A DNA stretch of 64,000 nt from Acanthaster planci (Eukaryota > Echinodermata > Asteroidea > Valvatida > Acanthasteridae): assembly GCF_001949145.1 (NCBI RefSeq), contig NW_019091447.1:446316-510315 (forward strand). Reading direction: 5' to 3'. Position 1 is the stretch's first letter, and each line of letters starts with the position of its first letter. Positions 33,066 through 45,000 of the stretch are shown piece by piece. The position numbers and the translations under genes were made by a program. Below the pieces are notes generated by a model. That model was not told where the DNA came from. It saw nothing but the letters and a program-made list of their open reading frames with translations, and ran no database searches.

Positions 33066-36000
33066 GTAAGGTTGTGTATTTGTAGACGGGTCGCTGCCTA
33101 GATCTTGGCTCTGAGCCAGAAACTGACCAGCATCTTTTGACAAAGATGATCTTCAGTGTAAGGTCAAGCTGAATGAAATATTTGTGCGCACATGGGCAGG
33201 CTTTTACCCAAATTTATGTACTTGTGGGTTTTTTGTTGCACTCTGACTGGCAGGACTTATATGGTCCTTGAAATTCCAGGAACTATATAGGTCCTTGAAA
33301 GTCTGTGAAAATTCCCTTTGCAAGAGAAAAGTTGACTGATTACTTTTGTCAGTTACTTTGATGGTGAAAAAATTCACCAGCAGTAGTGGATCTTTGTGTC
33401 CTGTGATAAGCCAACCTATTAGTACTTACTGAAATGTTTACAGATGAAATGTACCAAATGAAGTCTCTGACAAACCTGATCCACTATGGTACATTCATGT
33501 TAATTTATGTTGGGGCAAAAGGTTTATGTACATGTACTCTGTATACACTTGGTAGAAAAACAGTTTTCCTAAATTTTTTGTTTTGCCAAGTTTGTTCTGT
33601 AAGAGTTCAGACAAAATGTATCTCAATGTAATGTTCACAGAGTGTACCTCAATTGAAAATACTCAGGGACATTTATTAGGGTTCAAAAAATTGATATTTA
33701 TGAAAAATCATTATGATCTACCCCCCCCTTATTGTCGTTCAAAAACACTTCAGAAAGTGGTCCACTGTGACTATGAGATGTGACAAAAATACTGAAAGTG
33801 GCACTTAATATTAGGGTCAACTGGAGTATGAAACATGTTGGTTTTTTTTAGTAAATATGAATTACATATACAGTATACATGTGTGTTTTATTGGATTCAT
33901 ATGCCGTGTACATTAAGTACAGACCCATTTTGTCTCTCATGAAAAGGACTAGTCGCTAGACATGGGTGAAATAGTGAAATTGGAGGACAGGTGTTTTTGT
34001 TCCACCAGGTATATGTCAGCTTTTTGCCCCAACCATGTACATGTATGTACCCTCCAATTTACAAGTTTCACTGAGGAAAAATCCATGTAAATAAGTGGTT
34101 GTTTTCATCTGTGGTATTAATTCATGAGCCAACTTATACTGTACTAGGGCGGATACTAAATTTGTGCAAACTCATAGACCATTGGACTGAAGCTGCAGAG
34201 ACACGAACCAGTAGCTGAAACTTATTGTTATGTTAATATGCTCAGACTTTGGAAGTACATACAACGTAGGTTGGCACTGACGTCAGTGGTTGCTTGGTGG
34301 TCCGTGCATGTATGGTACGTGCATAATGGTGTTGCTAGAAATATTGCCATCCATGCAATGGCTTGCCAAAATTCACCGAGAGCCAGCTTTGGCTCTCAGG
34401 AACTGCACCACACACGACTTTGTGTACTTGAACAAACCACTTGAGTGCTGTGGGAAATCTGAATGTGTGATATTTTTTGCCAGCATGTGAAGCATGTGCA
34501 TTCCAAAATGCATACTTTTTTATATTTGATTCCTCTGAAAGTCTGCTCTTTGTGGGAAAAAAATTGTTTGTGGGAAAAAAAACAAGCATTGGTCGACACT
34601 CGTCTTAGCCAGAAAATGCAGTCCGTTTATAAACATCTGTGAGCATGGTTGTTACTGGCTTGAGTGATAATCTGTCAGTTTTTCAGGCGTAGGCTTTTGG
34701 AATTGCCTGTTGTCAAGATCTACGAACTTTCCTCAAATGATATGCTGTGTGCACTCTGCACTTGAATTTGGTGAATCGTTTATCATAGTGTCCAAAGCAA
34801 ATGTTTGTTTTTAGGATGGGGAGGAAAAAGCGTCGGGAAAAAAGATAACAGGGTCATTTTCATAAAATTTCATTTGACGTGCGATCTGCACCTGGTGTAA
34901 TTACAACATGTTTAGTGTGCACCTGCTTAGTTGGAAATCCAATGGCACAGATCACATTACAAACAAGGAACTAGTGTGTAACTTACTAATCAGTTATAAA
35001 ATTGCCTAAATGCAAACTCCTACCGTGGAGCTGAGTAAATCGATTGGCACAATTTTGATTTTTGCTGACACTCAGGCAAAATATTTCGGGTCAGGCTTGA
35101 TGTCCTTTAACCGAAAGGTATCAAACATTGAAAGATTCAAGCAAATATGGACTTTACCAAAAGGGTGAGAATTTCCCTGTGAATTTGCGCATTCAGCTGA
35201 TAATGGTCCCAATACCCAACTGCAGTACACTGACACGGCCTGGTCTCAAATCCAAAGGAAAGAGATAAAGAATGTACGAATGTACGTGTATGTATGGGCA
35301 AACTTGTAGTTCAGTTTTTGAAATCAGTCTTATGCAAATAATCTGTCTGCCATGTATCAAGTCTCCAGGGTTGAAAAATGCAACCATATACTTTGGGGGA
35401 GGGGGGGCAAATGACCCCATTTTTTGATTTATGGTTTTGTGTTCCTATTCCTTTATTCCGATGGTGCAGTTATAGAGGGCAGTATACCCATAAAACAAGT
35501 CAATTCTAATCTGAAGACATTCGTGTAGGATAAAGGTGGGGGTATTGGACCACATAAGAAAAGCAAGAAATTCAACCAGCTGTGTACATGTAGTTTTTGA
35601 AGGCAGTTGGTCGAATTCTCCTCCTGGTAAAAAATCCTGCACGTACCGTAATAGTACGTTTTTACATGGATATTGAGAATCAGCTCAGTACTTAAGTCAG
35701 ACTGTTAAAATGCTACTGATATCAATGTTTCTCAGATGGGTCACTTGTAACTGTCCTTATATTGGTCACTTATAACTGTCCTTCAATGTGTTGATGTACT
35801 GTACCTGTACATGTAGATAGACATCTCCTTGATATGCGATAATCACATTCACATCTGTACCGGGTACTTGAAAAAAAAATACAGAATGATATGAAGACAA
35901 GAGCAGGCACTTACTGGGCTGGTTTGTCTCCTCATGTGCCATGCACCAACTTATCATGCATTTGACATGCAAGCTTAAGGGCCTACCAGTTTGACATGAA

Positions 36001-39000
36001 GTGCTTCAAAAATACACATTAAAGCCAATCTTGTGTCAGCTTGGGCTGCACAAGTTGTTTTTGTCTGGCCAAAGTGCCCAAACTGGCTGATATCTCATGG
36101 CTTTTGTAACCAAGGGTGTTGGGTATGTGTGTAGGCCGGCCCATGTAGACTTGACTTACATTGCATAACTGTACCGTTCTCAGAAGGGAGAGCAAATTTT
36201 ATGCATTGGTCACATCTGTGTACTCAACAAAATGTACTGCAGCAGTACGTTTAGGCCAGTAATATTTCTTGTGTATACATGTATTTCTGCTCACTGCTCA
36301 TGCCAATGTTTCTCTACTCAAGAGGCGCGAACCTGCAACCTGAAGTTCACACATTGTGGAGACAAGAAGTAATGTAGGAACTCTCAGAAAGTTCTGTCTC
36401 TAGAATGACATGTACATGTAGTGCGCCCAAACTGCAAAAAAAATGATCTTTGCAAGAATGATTGACTCTAGGGCAGGCTTACATGTACGTGCGCATGCAC
36501 GCACATTTCAAATTCTCATGTAAACTTCTACAGCACATGTAGTTTTTAAATTTGTAGTACTGTAGTTTTTGCTCAGTCATTCAGTGAAAACAAGGTTGGA
36601 GTACATCCTCTACAGGTACATATGATGAATCAAGCCATTGGTAAATGGATAGTGGGGAAGGTAGGAGGGAGGGAGGGACCCTGACCCCCCCAAAGGAGTA
36701 AAACCTTGTTTGATTTTGAAAATAATGAGACAAAACTTGATTTTGTTGGGGGGGCCGTAATACGTGTACATGTATGTCATTTGACTTCCTTCCAAGTGTT
36801 TGTCAGAAACCCCAGAATGTAGCCTCATTCCTCAGGAAAGCTGTAAAGGATTACAAATATAAATCACCGAAACTCCCCCACCAAAACATTTTGTCCTGGA
36901 TCTGTCCTTGAATCTTGTACTTACCACTCACTATTTTTCTCTGGTTTTTCTACAAGTGTACAATCTTGTAAATGTCCATTCCTACCTTTCTTGAAACACA
37001 ATTTAGTGCCTGCAGGAAGAAAAAGAAAAATAAGAGCGAACCGGTGTACCCTGAGCGTGCCAAACGTTTGTGAAGTAATCAGACAGTGCCATTGTGCTAA
37101 GTGTACAGTTGATTTCTGTGCATGTATTGTCAGTGAATGTGGAAGAGTAATCCAGGGTATGCATTGGTCTCATGTTTCTATGGTAACAGAAGACCCACAC
37201 AATCCCACAGCACATTTACATGTACGTTGTACATGTATTATTCCTTTGTTCCACTTCTGTCATGCCTGCATCCTGTCTGTATAAAATTGATGAGATACAA
37301 TTCTTGGACAGCATGGCATGGGACATTATCAATGAATTTCCCTTCTTTTTGTTTCCCTAAGTCTTTACAGTCTCGTCAGCCATCCCAGCATGCATTCAAA
37401 ATTATACTGGTGTACATGTAGGCCTACAGTCATGACAGTAGCTTTTATTGATAGAGATCAGGCTTCAACTGGTTGTGTTTGTCTGGAACAGTTGTGGTAA
37501 TAAAACGGACATAAATACACCTGTCATCAAAGCTGAGAGACACGGCTGTAGATGGAAACAAGTCCTTGAATGCATTACATACTTTGTAATAAAGCATTTG
37601 GGTCATTCTACATGTACTAGTGTGGTGTAAATTCAGGGTCCAACAGTGTGACATTTTGTTATCTCTGTTACACCTGTCCTGGGTAATTTGACATGGAAAT
37701 ATCACGGAAATTGATTTCAAACTATTACTGTTTGTTTGGTAGGTACATATAATTTACACTAACTCTTCACTCTTGGAAATTAGAAAATGTATTATGAACT
37801 TTCAAAATTATAAGTCAGATTTAACATATGTCAGAAATGAACAAATTCAGACACCTAATTATAGGAAGAGCCATTTGGGTCATTTGGTAAATTTTGGGTC
37901 CACAGTGTGGCGTTTTTCTGTCCCTGTTTACCTATGACATGTACCATCTGACATATTTGACAAGGGATGTACATGTATCACTGAAATTGATTTCAAAGTA
38001 TTTTTATTTTTTGGCAGATAATTTGCAGTACTTATTTGATCTTGGAATTAAACAATGACATCTAAACATTAAAAAGTCATATGACAGAAGTAGCAGGGAA
38101 AACAATTGGACCCCAAATTCATAGAATGATCCATTTGCATAGCAACTATGTACAAGACTACACTGCATTCTGTGTTTTGACAGTGGTGAATCTTCCTTCG
38201 TTCTAATCTCCTAGATGCCTTTTCCTTAATGCAGATAAATTGTATCCTTGAAATAAGAGCTTAATGAATCTCAGATGTGTTGTATGTGACATAATGATTT
38301 TGTAAATATAATGCATGTAGGCCCCTAGGTTTACATTGTAGGGTAATGTGTCCCAGGGCAGTCTTATCAATGTGACCTCAAAAATTTATTCCCTTGAGCC
38401 CTACAATGTGCATGTACATGTATGTTTCAGCAGTTGCTAAAATTCAGGGACGCTACCACCGTACCGCTATAAAAAATCATGAAAGTGAAATTGACAAGCC
38501 AAAGTCATCTGAAATCAGAGGATTCAGCCCAGTTACAATGTGCAGGTAGTATGAAAGTTAGAATTGGAACTCTGTAAAATGAAACAGTAAGCTTGACCAG
38601 ATCCGAGGTCCTCATTAAATCACAAGTACACTGAACGTGTATCCGGTACACACATGTACATGTAAGTTTGATGCCTCCAAAAGAGTCTTTATTGCTCAAT
38701 TTACATGCATACACTGGTGTATGTATTTCCTGGTCAACCTAAGACAAGGATGGATTACAGACCAAGTGTTCTTTTGACATCTGCTAAATTTTTGGCAGTT
38801 TTACGTTACACAAGTGGATTGCGTACATGTATGGAACTACATGTACATGAGTGTGAGATTACAGTATATGTACATGTAGGTACGTGTATGCGTGGGTGTG
38901 TGTGTAATAAACATGTAACTTACATGTAATTCCTGGAACTAAATTTCCCTGGCACAAATCCATCCTTGGAAATAGGTCATAGAACTTGTTTGCACAAAAT

Positions 39001-42000
39001 GCAAGTGAAGCGAAGCGGATTGAAAATGCAGTTAAAATGTCACTGATGCATTTTTAGGAGGTACCGTAGCCTTTTCCGATGCGATCTCTGCAAGCTTCTG
39101 TTTACATGTAAGGGAGAGAATCAGGCTTCTGCGAGCAAAGCACGGCAATTGGAGACACCCTGTAGTGTCACGGCACAGTAATCCGCTGCAGTACCAACCA
39201 ATATAGTGAAGTACAGAGCATGCTTTAATTTGGGCTTGCCAAGGAACAAACCACTGTAGTGCCATACATGTACATATGTATATGTCGTTTGCATGTCGTA
39301 CATCATGTGGCAGTTGTCACTGGTTTGTTTGGTCGAAACAGACCTGGCTCATGTACATACATGTATAAAACACTGATTTGTTATCTCTGTAAAATCTATC
39401 AAGGTACATGTACCTCAAATCATCTGATACTTTCCTGCTTGTCATCCCACATACTCATAACTCATGGGGAGATCGTTCATTCGCTCATGCTGGCCCTTTT
39501 CTTTGGAATAAATTCCCTGTTGATATTTGCAATTTATCACTCTTAGAATTTAAAGTAGCCTTGAAAACATTGTTGTTTCCTGGTTCAACAGTCTAGACCT
39601 GTGGTAAATGTTCTTTCATGTACAGTGTTTATACCTTTTTACACAAGTGTTTTAGTGACTTTCAAAATGTTAGGACCTTTTTTCAGCATCTGTCATAATG
39701 TATTTGATGCATACATGTGTATTTTGTTTCGTAAAAGTGTTTTGCGATGCTCGGATTTGGTGCATTATACATGTGTAAATTTTCATTATTATTATGACAT
39801 TTACGTACATGTACATGGACCTGTACGTCCTTGTATGCAGTTAGTCTGGGCGCACCACACAAAGCATGTTGTACTGTGTGCGGCTGGCCATGTACATGTC
39901 TGTTACTGGCATAGGAGTTTGGATTTACAGGTGATAGGCCTTGAGTAGGCTATTGATTAGAGATTTTTTATTATCGTCGAGACAAGCCCAAAACTTTAGT
40001 GCAGGATGTACAGTGTTTGTCTAATGTCACATTACGTCATAAATGTGTCATATTTCCCTACAGATTATGATGTACTAGTTTAGATAAGGGATTTTAAAAA
40101 CAGTCCCATCTTTTAAATCCCTGAAATAGTTTCTGACTGAATGAAATTTTGCAAAGCTCAAAATGAAAAGTGCCGGTTCTCTCATTTCACAAACTTTTGT
40201 TTGAGAATTCCTTTAAAGACATTGATGATGATGTACGTGTTCATGGACCTCACCGTCAGTGAACCAACTCCAATCGGAACTTGATATGAACAAAAACCAA
40301 TAAGCATAGTCGAAACATGTTTATGTTTCTGGTCACCAAAACACGCCCCTGTGCACGTAAAACATGCGTGTTGTGTGAGGATTTTAAGTGTCACCTGCTC
40401 CATTATTTGCTTGAGATGTTAATTTCATCGACTTTACCCCAGGCTCGCGGTCCCTCATTGATTACTTGAATGATCCAGATGAGGTGAAACGGTTTCTGAC
40501 CAACGACCTCCACCTGTCACCGGAAGTCACCCAAGCGATACTGAACTCCAATGTCAGCGCTCAGGAGGTGAGAGGAGTAAACACATGGGAGCTGAGTAGG
40601 GGAAGGGGAGAGCCAGGAGAAGGGAGGGAGGGTGACGGGATGTTCAACGTCGGTATCTACCCCATGTTTACAGAATGTACAAAATGTACTTGGTTTCACA
40701 AAATCCTGATTTGGATGCACTGCCAAGGTTAATACATTTCACCGTTTTTTTGGGGTTTTGGATTGTTCGGCAATTAACGGAGAGTTTGGAGATTGTTTTC
40801 TTTATTGTTTCTCATACCAGTGGTGCACAATTACTAACACAAAATGCCTACCAGAGTTCTCTGAGTTTTGTCAATACCGAATTTGTCATTTGCAGCAAAA
40901 TCAGAAAATGTTCACCTGTATATGTCAACTGTTTATTTTTCCTTTCATCTCGAAATCAACCAATGCAGTTGGTTGCCCTGATGAATGCTGACACCTTTCA
41001 GAGTGCGTCTTGTGACGAGGACAGGCTCAGACAGTTGTTTGACGTGACCAATGAGACCACGTTACATGAGATGCGGCAAGAACTGTGCAACCTGACCTCA
41101 GCCGACTTTGCCAGTGTCACCCAGGTCCTTGCCAAGCAGCTTGACCTGAACAAGCTGCTCCCCTTGGTAGGAAAGACTCCGTCCTGTGGTTTAACTCAGA
41201 GACTCAGTTGGACCCTTAGTGTCACTTTGTACCTGTAATCAGTGTCAAAGCAAATTGGAAAGTTATCATTTATGGCATTCAGGTACGTTTGTAGTGCCCA
41301 TTTGCAGAAGTTGAACACAGTTCAGTCCTGTCGTATTGGGCAGTGAAGGGTCCATTGAGTCAGCTTTGTTTGAAATTCGCCCCTGTGTCAAGTAAGAGCA
41401 AGCTTTCGGGGCCATGGTGTGAAATTTCTGGATGTGTGTTAGTGCTGAAAATGAAAAGGTTGATTGCAGGGCCATTTTTTATGAGCAGGGGCCATATCAC
41501 AGTTCTCCCTCAAATCAAAATGGGAAACAGAAAACCTAGTGTTTTCATTCATTTGAGGCACTTTGCCAAAAGTCAAATATTGGTCGGTGAGTCCACCCAT
41601 GATAAGTTTTCTGTCTGTTCATTTATACCCTTTTGATAGATTTCTGGCGGTGACACCTTTCCAAGTGGTCTCTTTGGCCTAGATGGCTTGAAGGCATTCG
41701 GCGATGCACTGCAGCAGACCTCAGGTGAAGATATCATACTTGAATTCCCTCTTTCACATTATCCACTGCTTGCTCTGTCAAAATACGGAGTAGGTCTTAG
41801 GGTTTTGGCTTCTAGTTAATATCCTCTTTGGAATAATCCAGGTTTCGGATGGCAAAATCATTAAGAATTTGGACGTGATGACTTTATGAGTTCGTTGTAG
41901 AACTTGTCTAACATGCCTGATCGAATTGATCAACCCTGCATCTCAATTTATCGGGAGCTTTTGCAATTTGCCATAATTACGCACTATGAAGTTAATGAAT

Positions 42001-45000
42001 CAGATATTCGTTGAATATGGTCAGTCAAAAAATCTAATAGGATTAATGTTATGAATGTCGTGCTGTTAACCAGTAGTGTGAATTCTGTTTACTTACCTCT
42101 GTGGAGATTTTATCTGGTTCAACCTTCTGGGTCAGCTACTCCTTGAGTTTTCACCAGTAGATGTCATCCGTTCATCAATTGATTTTCATGACTATTTGCA
42201 GGGTTGCCTCTGTCGTACAATCTGCTGACCAACGAGACTGAGTTGATTGTGTACTTGGAGACACAGTTGGGTTTGTCCGAAGCAGACGCCAAACTAGTTG
42301 CAGGCTCAATCAACAATCCACAACTGGTATGTATGCAGCTGAAAGCAAAGTTGGGGGGCGGAGACCACGAAATCCATTAAGGACTCTCTCGGGGAGAGGC
42401 ATTGCCTTCTTTTCTTAAGGAAAATATAGGAGTGCGATAACTAGTCCTTGACCTTTGGCCTTTGACCTTGCAGCTGTTGCTTTTACTGACTGGGCACAAC
42501 ATGCGTAACACCGTCTGCAACACCACCCTCTTGGAGAACTATGTCACGACAACAGACCCTGCCCAGCTGGAAGACCTAAGCGAGACCTTGTGCAACTTGA
42601 CGGACACCGACCTGGACAAATTGTCTCAAGAGATCCAGAAGCTGATTGACTTTCCTGCACTCTGGAACTCTGTAAGTTGGTATTAATGAAAAACCAAAGT
42701 TGCTACCCCATAAGTAAAGTCCAGAGAGACCGTGTTATCACTTTATAAAGGGATTCCTTTGCTTAACAAAAACTTGTTCCACACTGATTGGTTTATAACG
42801 TCAAAAAGGAAATCTGACCTTGACGTCCAAAAACAATTTCGGTTAGCTTCAGGAAGCACTTCATCAGTAATTGCGATCATTCTTGTATAAATATGCTCTC
42901 ACTTTCGTTTTCTTTCAAGTTGAATGGTACCGATTTGGAGGATTGGTACAAGGAAATTCTACAAGAAATGATAGACATTGGACGTGAGGTAATGCATTAA
43001 TGTGTACAGTGAGAAATCTTACTGAATGAATCTGTTATCTTAAAGGTCCCAAATGGTTTATTACCAAGTCTACGTGTTTTGGATTGTACCTGACCTCATT
43101 CCCAGCTGTCTCTCTTCAGTTCTGTACTTGTTAGCTGCAAATTGTATCCTGCATCATATCTCAGGCGTATTTATTCACTATAAACTTGAAAAGTCCTAAA
43201 TCCTCCTACAGTTGGAAGATTTTGGCCTGTTAGGTTTAAAGAGGGGAAGTTTGCATGAATAAATTCTGCAAATCGGTATTTTGCTGATGAACCTTGAGCT
43301 TTCTTGATCCTTCAAAATCTACAAGGGGGTTTGGCAGGCGTGGTGAAACATTTAGGAAGCTACATGTAGATTCTTATTACTATCACTTCACATGAGGCTT
43401 CATGCTCCTTGACAGGTTAAAGAGCTATAAAGGTGTCATTGGTTTCCTACACATCAGCAAACATTCCTAAGACTCTTAAAAATACCTCGGAAGGTGTGGT
43501 TCAACTTAGTGTTCACCATGTTGCCCACCCCTATTTATAAAACTGCGATCATACCCAGAACCTGTTTTTCTTTGTGCATGATTAAGCTTCTAAACCCTCA
43601 TTAAATCTCACCATTTTCAGGTCGCCGAGCTGGACAGCTTTAAAGAACTCCTTAGTGACATTGACTCCATCATGAACAACAATGACACCAACCAGCTGAT
43701 TTGCGGCAGCGTGGGCGGCATCAAGAACTTCACCGATTTGGGCAGAACTGGGGGTAGCTTCAATGGCTTTGACAAGCTGTCGAGCTCGCCAGGTCTAAGT
43801 CGAACGACATCATCGCGGTCACCAGAGAAAGACAAAGACAAAAATGACACACTTGCCCTGAGAGGTAAGTAGAGCCAAGATCATTTACTCTGGTCGCATA
43901 TCCCGAATAATTGACCTAGCATTCTGTTATTGACAGTTGGGTATTTTGAAAATGGTTCGCTCCAAAACAGAGCATCTCTCTCCATTGGCGAAAAGACGGA
44001 CTGATTTCAAGAAAAATTTCACTGAACAAATTTGAGGATTTACATGTAGTATACAGAGTTCTCTGTTTCAGAAAATAACAAGATTAAAAATAACAAAGGA
44101 ATGCCTGTGTTCCCATTCACATGAATAGACTGTGACTTGGCTGACTAAAACCTCTATGACTTATGACAGACGTGAAGAATGTGCGAGGACTTAATAACTG
44201 TAGACCTTTATCACAATGCTGCCATTTTTGTCTTGCCCCTGTGTACCAAATGGCAAAAGTAATGCCAAGTCAAATATTGATAAAAGGAAACAGACTATCT
44301 TTTCCTCCAGCCTCAGTTTGGCTACTTTGCTTTTAATTTCAAACACAAGATGGCTGCCCTCTATAGAGCCCTATAGAATCAGTTCTTGATCAGGCGTGTT
44401 GCTTCTTGAAAGCTTTAGTCTCTTTGTAAGCAATTCTTTCTCAACATCAGGTTGGTCATGTCTTGTTTAACAGAGGACTGTGAATGGGTGCAGCAGATTG
44501 AATCTTCCAAGATCGGACAGCTGGCTTGGAAGACTATGAAGCCGATGATTCAAGGTTACATCTTGTACACCCCTGATACCATGGCAACCAAACGCATCAT
44601 GAAGGAGGTAGAGTAATAGATTTGGGCTCCTTAGAGCCAATAAAGGTTATTTTTTTAAGGGTGGGGAGGAATGGATCTGAGCCTTGGATATCAATAGTGT
44701 GAATGATGATAAGACAGAGAGGCCAGATTTGATAGTTAAAAACAATTGCTACCGTTATTGCAGGAGTTGTATTGCCGTAGCTGTTGTTGTTGGAGCGGAG
44801 GTCGCAGTTTTGGATACTGCCTGTCCTGCACCTGTCGTTACATCTTATGTCGACATTTGTCCAGTGTTGGCATCATCTTTTTTGGGGGGCGGGCTGCCAC
44901 TACTGCATAACTGGCAGTGGTTCTGATCTTGTTATTGTCACAGTTGGCTTTGCTGCTGTTATCACTCAAACCATACTGTTTTTGTTCCAAGCATTGTGAA

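Larger units (their letters stand above)
33066..40442 (+). other. ABCA intron 4 (7.4 kb), TACATGTA-rich
   Basis: GTAAGG to CCCCAG, phase 1 on both sides. By eye it contains about 24 exact TACATGTA octamers, against two seen in the first 28.7 kb of the window. It also holds repeat copy 2 (35525-35645), a diverged tandem duplication (37594-38140) and a LINE fragment (39441-39596). No coding exon consistent with the protein was found. Confidence 0.8.

Noticed and set aside
43853-44215. Third copy of the 46.7-kb fold-back element near 44095 and another near 53853
   Set aside because: ACAAAGGAATGC and GTGACTTGG-like words recur, but termini and target duplications cannot be defined, so I mention them only as possible relatives.
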